From Morella rubra (lineage: Eukaryota > Streptophyta > Magnoliopsida > Fagales > Myricaceae): a stretch of DNA of 64,000 bases. A program made the translations under genes and the position numbers. This document shows, piece after piece, positions 21,575 through 34,427 of this stretch (position 1 is its first letter; each line of letters starts with the position of its first letter). Below the pieces are notes generated by a model. It did no database searches, was not told the origin of the DNA, and saw nothing but the letters and a program-made list of their open reading frames with translations. The stretch lies in the NCBI GenBank assembly GCA_003952965.2, contig CM025852.1:10296879-10360878 (forward strand), read 5' to 3'.

Positions 21575-22574
21575 NNNNNNNNNNNNNNNNNNNNNNNNNN
21601 NNNNNNNNNNNNNNNNNNNNNNNNNNNNNNNNNNNNNNNNNNNNNNNNNNNNNNNNNNNNNNNNNNNNNNNNNNNNNNNNNNNNNNNNNNNNNNNNNNNN
21701 NNNNNNNNNNNNNNNNNNNNNNNNNNNNNNNNNNNNNNNNNNNNNNNNNNNNNNNNNNNNNNNNNNNNNNNNNNNNNNNNNNNNNNNNNNNNNNNNNNNN
21801 NNNNNNNNNNNNNNNNNNNNNNNNNNNNNNNNNNNNNNNNNNNNNNNNNNNNNNNNNNNNNNNNNNNNNNNNNNNNNNNNNNNNNNNNNNNNNNNNNNNN
21901 NNNNNNNNNNNNNNNNNNNNNNNNNNNNNNNNNNNNNNNNNNNNNNNNNNNNNNNNNNNNNNNNNNNNNNNNNNNNNNNNNNNNNNNNNNNNNNNNNNNN
22001 NNNNNNNNNNNNNNNNNNNNNNNNNNNNNNNNNNNNNNNNNNNNNNNNNNNNNNNNNNNNNNNNNNNNNNNNNNNNNNNNNNNNNNNNNNNNNNNNNNNN
22101 NNNNNNNNNNNNNNNNNNNNNNNNNNNNNNNNNNNNNNNNNNNNNNNNNNNNNNNNNNNNNNNNNNNNNNNNNNNNNNNNNNNNNNNNNNNNNNNNNNNN
22201 NNNNNNNNNNNNNNNNNNNNNNNNNNNNNNNNNNNNNNNNNNNNNNNNNNNNNNNNNNNNNNNNNNNNNNNNNNNNNNNNNNNNNNNNNNNNNNNNNNNN
22301 NNNNNNNNNNNNNNNNNNNNNNNNNNNNNNNNNNNNNNNNNNNNNNNNNNNNNNNNNNNNNNNNNNNNNNNNNNNNNNNNNNNNNNNNNNNNNNNNNNNN
22401 NNNNNNNNNNNNNNNNNNNNNNNNNNNNNNNNNNNNNNNNNNNNNNNNNNNNNNNNNNNNNNNNNNNNNNNNNNNNNNNNNNNNNNNNNNNNNNNNNNNN
22501 NNNNNNNNNNNNNNNNNNNNNNNNNNNNNNNNNNNNNNNNNNNNNNNNNNNNNNNNNNNNNNNNNNNNNNNNNN
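21575..22574. other. assembly gap of 1,000 N
   Basis: Exactly 1,000 unknown bases, the round number used for gaps of arbitrary size. The true distance is not known, and frames crossing it are meaningless. Confidence 0.99.
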
Positions 22575-22918
22575 AGGGCTGTTGGCAATCTCAAATTCTC
22601 AATCTTTTTGAGAAGTTTTCATACATAAAATGCTCAATTACATTCCAATTTCACATACTTTTTAAGGGAGACAAGATTGTTAAAATTTTGGGATATAAAA
22701 GTTGGTGAAAAAGTGAAGATTGTTCATAAAAGTTAGTGAAAAAGCGAAAAGAAAGAAGATTTAAATGAATATTATAATGAAATAATAATAATTTAATAGG
22801 GGGAGAGAGATTATTTTATAATTTTTTTAATCATGCCTAAAATTTTGACTAAGTAAATAGTTTGTCATATTTCCATTCAAATTAATGAAAAAGAAAGTGA
22901 TGATAAACAAGACATATC

Positions 22919-23293
22919 CTTTGGCTATGTTTGGTTCATGGTCTAGAAAATATTTTTTTTTATTTTAAAAATTTTAAAAACATTTTTCAATCCAAACATG
23001 ATTTTTTCACACAAAAAAATATTTCAACCTTCAATAAAATTTTCTATCAAATCATTGGCCTCAATTTCTGTGAAAAACAACACAAAAACCTATAAAAACT
23101 CCTCTCATAAAAATTTTATTTCTAAACATACTTGTTTACTCTCACAATTTTCAAGGGAATAACTTTCTCTTTCCAAACATCATTTCTATGGACCCCACCA
23201 TTTTCACAAACACCTAAAAAAATATATCTCAACAAATTTTTTTAATCATTACATCAAAAACATATTCAAAACCAATCCAAATATAGTCTTTAT
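22919..23293. mobile_element. MITE-like fold-back element
   Basis: The left end GGCTATGTTTGGTTCATGG and the inverted right end GACTATATTTGGATTGG form short inverted repeats, with TTT on each side as a possible 3-base target duplication. Very AT-rich and non-coding. Tourist-like assignment is tentative. Confidence 0.4.
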
Positions 23294-23586
23294 ATCCCGA
23301 TTTTTAGGCGCATAAACATACATATTCGCCAAATATTTTTATCTCTCAGAAATACAAAAGCCGTTTTTATAAAAAGAGATATATACGGGAACTTGAAAGA
23401 TAAAAGGGAAAAAAAAATTCTATCACCATGTCAACTCATATATGCCATCACAACTTTTCTTTTTTTCGTTGGCTATCTTTGTCCATTCAAAGCTCGTGCG
23501 TTTGTCCTTGTTTTTCAACGCTTTCTTGCTGTCATGTCACACCCCAGCCCTAGACGGTAAAGAGCACAATACTTTTTAGCTGATAG

Positions 23587-23890
23587 GTAGAGAAAAATAC
23601 ACTTTTCGCCCACCGACTATAAGGGTATTGACACTTTGCACCCCATATTATTGATTTGGTAACATTTTACCCTCTAACAACCACCTACTTATATATTGTA
23701 CCCTAGCGTCAAGATTTCCGTCATTCTGGACGAAAAAACGTGCACGCAACATGCACCTTACTCATGGTGATATTTTATGCCCTTTTTATTCTTTTAAAAA
23801 AATATATTTCTCGCCCTCCAACTATTGGGATACTAATACTTTGCACCGCATATTACAAATTTTGTGACATTTCGCACCCTTTTTACCCCT
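23587..23890. mobile_element. truncated left halves of the AAAATACACTTTT MITE family
   Basis: AGAAAAATACACTTTTCGCC at about 23592, followed by CACTTTGCACCCC, matches the left arm of the MITEs at 19991 and 20630. A second similar left arm (TATTTCTCGCCCTCC ... TTTGCACC) starts near 23807. No matching right ends were found. Confidence 0.45.
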
Positions 23891-24358
23891 TATTGTACGA
23901 GTAAACATAACAAGTCTAAAACCTTCTAAAAATTTCCATGTTGCCCGTTATTCTTCTCTTTTAACATATGCTAGCCCTTGCCTCATCCTTGCTTGAAGAC
24001 CAAAGGAAGCAATTTCATCAATTGAGACGACAATATTTTACTAGACCATGATGGTATCACACATGTGCATAATAGTCCTCGGTTATTCGATGTTTAAATC
24101 CTTCCCTAAAGCATCGTGGTTCTCAATGATCTTAATTTTTAATTTGATTGGGAAATCTGGGATTCAAACCTTTACACATCTGAAATAACATTAAAGACGT
24201 TGTGGTTTGAATGACGGTCATTTTTTGTTATTTTTAAGAGAGACATCCCCTTCAAGCAGTAACGTTAGCTCTGGAACAACATTGAACTCATTGATTTTGC
24301 CAAGTCCAAATTGTTACTATGATGTTGATCTTTGAAGACATTAGTCACTGAATTTTAG

Positions 24359-24545
24359 ATGTTTGATGATGCAGAAGAAACTATCACTAAAGATGCAAAT
24401 GAACTTGAGTGTTTAAAGAAAACTTATCAAGAGTTGTATGAAGAGAGTATTAAAGTAAAGAAGGAGAATGGTGTGACTCTTAAGACAATTAATCTTGTTG
24501 AAAAAGAGAGAGATGAGTTAGCTGAAAAATTACTCAAAAAAAATT
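24359..24545 (+). pseudogene. remnant of a Copia gag coiled-coil region
   Basis: About 60 codons rich in Glu, Lys and Leu: ELECLKKTYQELYEES, then KKENG, then EKERDELAEKLLKK. The heptad-like pattern resembles the segment between zinc knuckle and protease in Copia polyproteins. No flanking gag or pol motifs remain, so the assignment is tentative. The frame ends in a (TA)n tract. Confidence 0.35.
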
Positions 24546-25393
24546 CTATGAAAAAGGTTATTTACTTACCCAATATATATATATATATAAAAGGTTATTT
24601 TTAAAAAAATTGTAAGTTTGATCCTATACTATTGAGAAAAAATCCTTAAAGATCTCATGTCCTAGCTCTCCTATTAAGTCACAATTTATGTTTTGATGAT
24701 AATAGTTAAGTTGATTGAGTTGGATGAGTAAAGACGATCCTAAACGAGCACGGAATGAAGATTTAAATTCTCAAGGAACAACTCAATGGAAGGAGTCCAA
24801 AAGTAAAGGTTCAAGGCAATAAGGTATAAATCTTGTAACTCCTTATTTCACTTTTGACAATGATTTGAATCGCACTTGTATAAATAAATTTCAAACTTTG
24901 CATAAATAATTTCAATCTCAAATTTGACAAACAAAATATGTATTTTCAATATTTTTAAATCATCTTAAAATAAACTCTCAAACCTTAATTATCTTGCTGG
25001 AGGGTTGGTTTTAAAATTGGAGTTTCAAGAATAACAAAAATGGACTTATTGTTTACATCGGCTGCACAATTTCACGTAGCGGTCGTTCATGCTTTATATA
25101 GAGGTCGACCAAAAGATTTTTGTCCTAAGTGAAAATGTATGATAGATTTACAGATTTTATGACCATTGTTCATAATGGCTAGCTGTAATAGTTAGACAAT
25201 GGGAATTAAAATCCTATGTTTTAAACGACTAGAAACGTGTATTTTTCTTGTACACAATATATAAGGGACCTCTTAAAGTTTAAAAAAGACTTGAATAATT
25301 TTACATTGCATACACCCTTGAGAGAGATCAAAATCCTTATTATTCAAATCTCTTAAAGCATTCACACAAAATTCACTTCCATTGATAGGGTTA

Positions 25394-25615
25394 TAAATGA
25401 ACCAAGTTGTTCATGAACAACTCGAACTTGGCTCGTATAAGCTCGGCTCAAGCTTGGTTTATTTAATAAACGAGCCAAGATCGAACACCATTTTAACTCA
25501 ATTATTAAACGATTCAAACTCGATTAAACTTGACTCGACTCAGTTTAGACTCATGAACAAAGCTTGTAAAAGCTCAACTCGGCTTATTTGAGCTCATTTA
25601 AAAGCTCATATTAAA
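25394..25615. repeat. interspersed repeat rich in GAGCTC/GCTCG strings
   Basis: Runs such as AACTCGAACTTGGCTCG, AAACGAGCCAAG and AAAGCTCAACTCGGC are typical of a widespread plant repeat family. A second copy lies at 35818-35970. The frame across it is incidental. Confidence 0.5.
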
Positions 25616-26820
25616 ACGATACATGTAAATAAAAATATATTATCTGTAAATTTATTTGTATCCTTACAGTTGTATATATATATCCCTATGTATATGGATG
25701 TGTTATGGTTTATATTAAATTTTTATGATATTATCATGTTAAGTTACTCTATAATATATATATAGCATATATAGCATATATTTTGTTACGCATTTTAGTT
25801 TAAGCTTGATTTAATACATTTATTAGAACATAAGTAATTAAATATTTTTTAATTTATATAAAATAAAATATTTTTAATTCGTTGTCAATTTGTTTGATAT
25901 TAATGTCTATATATCTATCAATACATTTTGTTATGCATTTTAATTTAAGTTTGAAGCACTCTGCAAGTGCAAATATATGTTTCTTTCTAAGTCATAACCG
26001 CATATAGATTATTACATGTTTTACCATTTTATATTTACTTAAAAATTTAATTACTTCAATTTATATAACATATGTGTTACATGTTAGTTTAACATTTTCT
26101 TGGCAATTCATGTCATTCGTATATTTATATAGCTAATATGAAGTTAAAATCCCTTTCACAAGAAATTCCGCTAATCTTTATTTTCGTCACTTCCATCATT
26201 ACATCTAATGATCTAAATATTCAATATATATCAAATTTGGACAAATTTATACTGACGTTTCAAAGTATAAATAACTAAGCTTCATTTTGTTATATCATTT
26301 TATATAATTTACATCCTAATATATTACGCATAAGGGAAATGTTAGTATATTAATTTTCTTTGTTAATTATTTATATCGTTATAAAGAGTTTAAAAAGCTC
26401 ATTGTGCACAAAAAATTTGAAGCTGACTTTTCAAATTTTAATTCAAATTATTTCATCCAACTAACTAAAGACACAACATGGTCCACACTCAACCATGTTT
26501 AAAATTTTAAATAAACTTAGCTACACCTATTCATGTAACTCTTGTACACCGATGATCTACCAAAACCTATCATTTTTTTTTTTTTTTATCTTTTTGTACA
26601 CTTTACCATCCTCTTTCCTTTTCATGTACGCAAATGGTTTCAACTCCCGAGGAATAAAGAAGAAGAAAAAAAGTGTTAGTGTCATTTTGTATTGGCAAAT
26701 TTTCATGTCAAAATATGTCCTTATTAAGTTTTATTTGATCATCTTAAGGTTGTTGGGTCGTTTAAGAGGTTTGGAAGTGTTTCAAGCTGTTTTGAAGGTG
26801 AAGTTGAGTTCTTGTCCTCC
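25616..26820. other. AT-rich stretch without genes
   Basis: Strongly AT-rich with many TATATA runs and no recognisable coding, tRNA or repeat boundary. Confidence 0.5.
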
Positions 26821-26824
26821 TGAG

Positions 26825-28425
26825 TTTGACTGATGCCCTCCCGAGGTTTGAGTGATGCCCTCTCGAGGTTTGACTCATACTCGACCCGCCATGCCCTCTT
26901 GACGATTGACCCACGCTCGACCATGACATGTGGAATTATTCATGCCCTCTTGATGCTCAACCCATGCTCGAGCGTGAGTCATAGATTTTAAAAAAAAAAA
27001 CCCTTCCTTTTTGCATCTTATTTAAAGGAAAACTTAGAAGTTTTATCATTAGTCGTTGGAGGCATCCCAAAACCCTAGAGAGGTTGTTCTTGAGTTCCTA
27101 GAGCCTCCATTTGAGAGAGAAAAGCTACCAAATATTTATGACCTTAATTGATTAGATCATCATTGAATCGACTCTTCTTGTGTAAAGATCGTCTCTTCTT
27201 GTGTAAAGCTTTAGAGTGTTGACGGATTGTTGTTATTCCTATCTTGACTGAGATGAATGCCACATGGAGCCTACACGAGTCAGTCGACCATCTGAATCAT
27301 GTGGAATTTTATTCAGTGGCCCTCTTGATGTCTCTCGATCACGCTCGAGCGATCAGTGACTAAAAAGAATCTTCCCTTTAAAGGTAAAATTGCTTAGAAG
27401 ATGCTCATCACTTATTTGATGAGGAAACCGTCATTGAGATCCATAAAAGATTTCCCTAGAAAGAGGGGTTTGGAAAGACTTCTAGTTAAAGGTTGCAAAG
27501 AAACCTGAATGCAACTATTGCAAAGGAATATTTTCTTTTCCTCCTTTTGGTGCTACTATCCAATTTCATAGACACTTGAAAGTGTCTTTCACGGTTAGCT
27601 TGACGTAACAAGCAAAATGTTCTAGCTTTTGACACAGCAAGGCCAAAAAATGTAAGCTTAGTGGCAAACTTCACTTATGATGTGAAAAAAGTAAGAGAAC
27701 TTGCTTTTCACATGATACTCTATCATGAATAAAATGGAATAGGCTTTGTTCAACAAATTCATAAAGGCAAACACTCTGTATTGCAAAAGATAAGTTGTTT
27801 TTAGCAAAAAAAGATTGCATATCTACTTATGAAATAGAGAAAAGAAGGTTGTAAACACTATTAAGGAGTGTGAACAAAGTGAAAATAACAACAGTCGTGT
27901 GGTTTTTGGGTCAGAAAATTTCATACATTGTTGTTACATTTCATTTTGATTGGCGCTTACAAAAAGAGTTTTGAATTTTTATAATGTCTCACCTCCACGA
28001 TCTTCTTACCATCTCTCATTAAACAAGGATTGTGAAGAACAGTTGACGGTGTTATAATAATGCTTCTCAAAGAGATGTTGAGGCATAAGCCACATGGAAC
28101 CCTAAGGTGTACAGAGTCTGGTTGTCTTCCACTGAACGAAAAAGGATAAATCATAGTTTGTAAATGTCTCTCTTAGTCAGAATGGGGGGTTGTCTGAAGT
28201 GTCAGACCTCCTTTGAATGTTTTTCAAAGGTTTTTCACTTCGTCAAAAATTCTTGTCTCTTTGTGATTGATTATTTTATTTCGTTAATTGATTAATATTT
28301 TGTTTATTGAGTTGGTGACTTTGCATATCTAGACTCATGCAATTTCAGAACTAGTTTTAAAAATGTTATTGAGTTTTTATTTGTCTTGGATTACACCTAT
28401 TCACCCCCCCTTTAGGTGTGGTTAA
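26825..28425 (+). mobile_element. possible Copia LTR remnant, rearranged
   Basis: Contains TATTTAAAGG (about 27018), a leader-like GAGAGGTTGTTCTTGAG, and near its right end CTATTCACCCCCCCTTTAGG, a phrase common at the ends of plant Copia LTRs. The inside is interrupted by the duplicated hAT fragment (27480-27998), and 27175-27490 is scrambled. Neither an LTR partner nor a target duplication was found. Confidence 0.3.
27480..27998 (+). repeat. duplicated fragment of the hAT transposase
   Basis: Matches 28802-29331 with a few substitutions and small indels. It includes the BED zinc-finger cysteines (CNYC at about 27511) and the stretch leading to the catalytic core. The shift grows from 1,322 to 1,333 bases across the block. 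The left border (27425-27490) is a shortened, reshuffled version of 28720-28805. Confidence 0.75.
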
Positions 28426-28746
28426 AGTCTAAACTAGGTTTTTCAAAGAGAAAGTCAGGTTTCAATTCATCATTCAACCCTTCAAACATTCGTCTCCTGT
28501 TTTCTATTGCTGCAAATTGAGATTGGCCTCTATTTCAATATGTGTTCAAAATGCCTTTAAGGTTTTGGCCTTCGAGTGTTTGGTAAAATCGCAAAGAGGA
28601 GAGTCATAGAAGACATGACATCTACTCATGAAGATAGAATTGAGGCCGCCTTGTCAACTGTGATAGTGATGATGATGGGAATTGTGAAAAGCAAGGGATG
28701 GTGCATTGAAAAAACCTAGTGTCATTGATGATCCATAAAAGTATGC

Positions 28747-30423
28747 ATTCCAAAGGAAGGCTAGAAAGAGGACTTTTACAGTTTGGAAAGACTTCATAAT
28801 TGTAGTTAAAGGTGATGCAAAGAAACCTGAATGCAACTATTGCAAAGGAATATTTTCTTTTCCTCCTTTTGGTGCTACTACCCAATTTCATAGACATTTG
28901 AAAGTGTCTTTCACGGTTAGCTTGACGTAACAAGCAAAATGTTCTAGCTTGTGACACAACAAGGCCAAAAAATGTAAGCTTAGTGGCAAACTTCACTTAT
29001 GATGTGAAAAAAGTAAGATAACTTGCTTTTCACATGATACTCTATCATGAATAAAATGGAATAGGCTTTGTTCAACAAATTCATAATGGCAAACACTCTG
29101 TATTGGCAAAAGATAAGTTGTTTTTAGCAAAAAAAGATTGCATATCTACTTATGAAATAGAGAAAAGAAGGTTGTAAACACTATTAAGGAGTGTGAACAA
29201 AGTGAAAATAACAACAGTTGTGTGGTTTTTGGGTCAGAAAATTTCATACATTGTTGTTACATTTCATTTTATGGATTTTGATTGGCGCTTACAAAAACGA
29301 GTTTTGAATTTTTATAATGTCTCACCTCCACATAGTGGTGTTATTGTTGTTGATGCTCTTCAAAAGTGTTTCACAGTTGAGGGATTCAGAACAAGGTTTC
29401 AAGTATTACGGTTGATAATGCTAGATATAATGATGTTGATATAAAAGTTCTCAAAGAAAATGGTTAATTGCACTTTGCACCCACGTGGGTTGCGGTCCTC
29501 ACACTTTGTACCCCTTCAATTTATCCGTTATTTCGAACGAAAAAGTCAACCGCATGCAAAATACGTGGGTGCAAAGTATCTCAAAAATAAAAGAATGGAG
29601 GGTATGAAGTGTCAGACCTCCTAAACCACGTGGAAATAAATTGTAATTGACCCTTTTTTACTATTAAGGCAATGAGCAAGTGAGCCACGTGCAAAACACG
29701 TGACTAATTTTTACATTCGAAATAATGGGTAAATAGATGGCGGGGTGCAAATCGAAGAAAACCCGAAACATGTGGGTGAAATGCCTCTAAATTAAAAGAA
29801 CATGGTGCAAAGTTTCAAGACCCCCAAACTACATGGTTGTAAAGTATAATAAACTCATATTTTTTGTATTGAAGGAAAAAAGTATCTGTTAAGGGACAAC
29901 TCTTTCATGTGCGTTGCTGTGCACATATAACAAATTTGTTGGTATAAGATGGCCTTAGTGAGATTGGTGACATTGTTGATTGTGTCCGAGATGGTGTGAA
30001 GTACTTAGTCGCATTGGAGTCTCAAATCAAGCAATTTGGTGAGAAAGCAAAATAGCTGCAATTATCATAAATAAATATAAAAAAAACTCATCTCCAACTC
30101 CCTGGAATAGCACTTATTTAATGTTAACAACAACTTTAGACTTTAAAGAAGTATTCCCAAGATATGATGATAGGGATCATGGCTTTCATTATGTTCCTAC
30201 TGTTGAAATTTTAGAGGTTTTCAATAAGGTGACAAATATTATCTTAGGAAGTGAGTATTCAACTTCAAACTTATTTCTTCTTGAGGTATGGAGGATGAAA
30301 GATGTGTCGAATAAGAAATTTAAAGACCAAAATGATTATATTAGAGCAATGGTTGTGAAAAGGCATTCCAAGTATGAAAAGTATTAGGGTGAATGTAATT
30401 TACTTATGACAATAGATGCTGTT
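28747..30423 (+). pseudogene. hAT transposase, N-terminal and central part (dead)
   Basis: Conceptual reading in shifting frames gives, in order, a BED zinc finger (RTFTVWKDF ... PECNYCKGIF ... FHRHLK) near 28765-28905; AFHMILYH and ISTYEIEKRR segments; VTFHFMDFDWRLQKRVLNFY with SPPHSG (29250-29340); LFHVRCCAHI-like residues with YLVALES near 29905-30030; and WNSTYLMLTTTL followed by SEYSTSNLFLLEVWRM (30107-30300). This is the order of Ac/RICESLEEPER-type transposases, which cut and paste hAT elements. Several stops and frameshifts, a MITE at about 29461-29855 and the insertion starting at 30424 disable it. The C-terminus continues at 34428. Confidence 0.8.
29461..29855. mobile_element. MITE inserted in the hAT transposase
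   Basis: The left end TGGTTAATTGCACTTTGCAC and the inverted right end GTTTATTATACTTTACAACC are imperfect inverted repeats of the GCACTTTGCACC type. The transposase reading stops at KVLKEN before it and resumes afterwards. Two internal GGG-type blocks around 29590 and 29700 also pair. No clear target duplication. Confidence 0.5.
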
Positions 30424-33400
30424 ACGCCCCGAATGTTAGTTCAAAGGGAGCTAATGATAACTGCGAGCGCTCGCCATGAAGAACGCTCCAGCGCACTTAA
30501 CTTAATCTTGTAGTGGATTTTTTTTCTTATCATTATTAATTTAGAAAATATGAGTCACTTTTAGTTCCTTAAAATACTACTCAAAAATTATATTCTTATC
30601 GCTAGCTGACATGTAGATCCTCACGCGTTCTTACGTAGCGTATGAATATGAAAGTAAATATATGCATAATAAAAACTTATACTTATACCACATAACATGC
30701 ATAGGGAAGCATTTAGAAATTTAATCACAAACAATAACTCAAGCAATAAGTTATGGCTACTTCATAGTTCAAAATATAAATTACTTAGATTAATTTATAC
30801 AAAGTCTTAAGTTGGTCTCGTCGCCTGAACAGGTCATGACAACATTAAAAAAATAGATGTCTACATATACTATGAATCAGGGGAGGGCGCCCTCATCAGC
30901 CCCTTCCTTATATCCTGGGCTCTCTTCATAATTTTCTTAAACTTGGGCATCATCTAGATGATACAGTAGAAAATACTATGAGTCGAATAAATCAGTAAGA
31001 GATGATTGATGAGTTGAAATATGCATGCTTGAAGCATGATCATGAATGAAAGTATACATGTGCCAAAAATAAATGCATGTTTATGCATGAGACTCTTGTA
31101 CTTGAAAGTTAGCTTAAAAATCTTTTCATCTTTATTTGGACTACTTTTATCGCTCTATTTACCCTTGAAGTCAGGGTTGTGCATTCCCTTCGGAACTATT
31201 TCCCTTTTCCTTAGGAACATGTCATTTCGTCGAGCTATCCCTTGATATGGCCCAAGGCCTAAGGGCTACACACAACTGATGCAGGGGGAGCTGAGTCAGA
31301 TGACGCTGAGCTGTCAGATTTCACATTGATGGCGTTGAATTACCTTGAGTGGGTAGATCAGCACAAGGATGGCAAGAAAATCGGAATCTAACCTAATTGG
31401 GGCAGTTTTCGTGCACGTGTCGGTTTTTTGGTCATAACTTTGGCTACGAGTATCCGATTCGCGCCCATGACCCCAATTCAGAAAGCTCTTTTCGGCGCGT
31501 ACGTCGTGGTCACCTAGCTATGCTTGGTGTGCCTCGTTTCAAGCCCTAAAAATGCTGTTTTCCCTCTCAAAAACCTATTTTTGGTTGGTTTTCTTTCCTT
31601 TTTCGTTTTGGGAATTATTTTTGAATCCGATTGGACCAGATTTTGACCGCCTATTTATTTTTGGTAACATCCCATTAGGGACGTGATTCTTAGCTATTTT
31701 AGCCCGGCTTGTGGGTTATTTTTGAGGATGATTGAATAATTTTGAATTTGAGAATTCTCTTTGAGATTTTTGGGAAGAATTCGGTGTCTTCCTTTGCAAC
31801 ATACCGTTTGCCCTAACCTACAGGATAATCGCTATCTTGTTTCGGCGTCAACAACCTTTAGAGGTCTACATGTTCTCCCATTCTGTCATTCAGTATGGTT
31901 GCACATACCTCAATAACTACCTATCCTTCTCCATTCGTCCTTCGGAGTGGGTACCCTTAGGAATCATCCATCCCTCTCATATTTGTCCTTCAGAGTGGAT
32001 GCACCTTTCTTACTTAGGTACAGTACCGACATCCTATTTAGCCCCATAACATATCATAACATCTTATTTTCATTTACATAAAATTTCCTTCTTCCTTTTG
32101 AGAAAATCAATGCGCTTATGACATGTTCAATGACAAATATTCATGCTGCGTATCATTTCAATTTTTGAAAAAATATAATTTTCTATTTACCTTCACCTAC
32201 TCGAGCTTGTGGTGGTTTCTTACCTAAAAGTGAGTCATACTAAGGTTTTTACTCAAACGGTTTAGAAATTTACTTGATGCAAAAAACAATCATTCATTTC
32301 AACATAAACATGTTATACTCAGTCTTATATAATTCTTTACTAACCAGTAGTGGTTCTAAAATATAAAACTCTATTTTAATATCATTGAACCTATTAAAAT
32401 TGGGTGCCAAAATGATCCTCACACTTGAGGCTATAACATACTAAAATTTCATATAATTTAGAGCTTGTTTGACACTCAAAAGATTTATTTGAAAATACAA
32501 GTTGCTGAACGTCCAAATTGACGACAACTTCAACGTCTCAACATTTAATAATTCATAATTTCAAAAATATGACTCTGAATTTCATGAAACTAGTTTGTAA
32601 CTTTCCCGTTTCATAGCCTTCAATTTCAAAATAATATTCATAAAAATATAATCTGATTTACTATTTCAAAAGTACTTCGCAATAGATAAAAATTCTATGG
32701 TAAACACTGTTGTCTTCAGCTTGACCTTTCTAACTTTGAAAATTTGTAACTGGTTTATCTTTGTTCAAAATTTCACAAGTTAGCTTCAAAATACTATCAT
32801 GTTCTAAATTTAAATTTCAAAAGTAGAAACACAAAAATATGACCTGAAAAGGCCTTTCAAATAAATTTTACAAAGTTTGAAAAATCTAGAGCGCACCACT
32901 GCATCTCCAGCTCAACCTTTAATTTTCAAAAATTCATAACTTATTCAGTACGCACCCAAATAACATAAAATTTATATTTCTCTTCCATAAATTTAAAGTT
33001 CAAGACCTACTGCATAAAAATCAGATTTGAAATGATTCAAAACCATGTAACTCACTTGTTTTTCAAATAAAACACACGAAATTTATCTTACAATGTTCTC
33101 CTTTCATAAACTTGAAGTTCAAGAACTAACCCATAAAAATACAATTTGAAATGGACCCTTAAAAGATATTTGAAACAATCAAGTAATCTGAGATGTGCAA
33201 GGTTGGATGACAGCTTGGTGTCTGAACTTTAAAAATTCATAACTCACTCAATATGTATTCGAATCACCTGAAATTTGTGTTGAAATCCTTGGTTTTGAAA
33301 GAGCTTTCAAATAAAGTTAATTTAGTTTCAAAATAACACAATAATCAGGATAAAAATGGTCCCTAGCTAAGACTCTATTATGCAAAACTTAATTTTTTTG

Positions 33401-34418
33401 CAGAATAGTGGGTTTCAAATTGATTTCTTGACTCTTTGTACACTTGATCACACATGCAACAAGTTAGATCTAATCTAAATGAGTTTCTAAATAATTTTAT
33501 ACATAAACACAACCAAAATAATCAATTCTCCATCAAGAACCCTTTTTCTATCAGTTTCATAACCTATAATTATTTTACTTTGGTTTTCTTCAATTTTTCT
33601 AGTGTTCTTCGTTTGTCCTTAACGTGTGAACAAATCTAACTCTAGATCATTACATGCAAAAAAAATAAAAATAAATAAAGATTCTAAATTGTTCTCTCAA
33701 AACTTACTGAATCCACCAAAGAAATCCACGAGTCATGCTTCTTTGTTTCTTTTTTGTCTCCTCCCTTTCATGCCTCTAACTCTCTCTCTCTCTCTCTCTA
33801 AGTTGTTGTACAAGTAGAATGAAAAATGAGAGAGGAATGGTCGATGATGGAGAAGAAAGAAGAAGAAGAGGGGGGCAATTGACTTAATTGCCCCTGTACT
33901 TGTTTGTATGCCTATGTCCATTGGGTCTCATGGGCAACATATTTAAATCTTTTAATTTTCTTCCTCTATTCTTTATATATTTGAAATCCTACCATTCATT
34001 CTTTTTAGTTAAATATTCACACCCTAATTTAATGTAAGACTTGTAAATTAAATTTAAGGCACTTAGATTTTTGTAAATTTTATAAGTCAGCTAGAAAATT
34101 TGGAATAATGGAATTCTAATCTTTAAAAAATTTTGAAATCAATTGCATCATACAAAACAAAAGAGTTAAAATCAACATTTTTATTTCAAGAATAGCACAC
34201 AATATAAAGTTTAGATATTAACAAAAATGGACAAAAATAAGTGTAGAAGTAAAATTTCATCTTGGACATAAATTTAAATTAAACCATATATTTCCCTTTT
34301 CAATAATTCAAGATAGTGCAACACTTTAAGAGTAAGAAAGTAAAATTTTAATGTCTAAACTAACATGGAAGGAAATCTAAACTGATCGACGCTTTAGTCT
34401 CTAAGTCGGGGTCTCAGA
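30424..34418. mobile_element. 4-kb insertion splitting the hAT transposase (possible MULE-type)
   Basis: The transposase reading IDAV stops at 30423 and resumes as AVLDPRFK at 34422. Flanks are GATGCTGTT (30415-30423) and GTTGCAGTT (34419-34427), 7 of 9 bases alike, a plausible worn 9-base duplication. The ends ACGCCCCGAATGTTAG and, inverted, GACCCCGACTTAGAG are similar. No transposase or retroviral domain was found inside. It holds short Pro/Ser-rich frames and degenerate tandem repeats at 32480-33330. It could also be a decayed LTR-type or other large non-coding element. Confidence 0.5.
32480..33330. repeat. degenerate tandem repeats, about 100-bp period
   Basis: Blocks containing AAAAATTCATAACT, AAATTTATATTTCTC, AAGTTCAAGA and CATAAAAATCAGATTTG recur at roughly 32935, 33045 and 33215, with looser copies upstream near 32560 and 32740. 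Non-coding. Confidence 0.5.
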
Positions 34419-34427
34419 GTTGCAGTT

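Noticed and set aside
21469..22708. Long open frames of 340-390 codons on both strands
   Set aside because: They consist almost entirely of the 1,000-N gap.
33620..33921. Overlapping frames near a (TC)n run
   Set aside because: Low-complexity microsatellite translation inside the 4-kb insertion.
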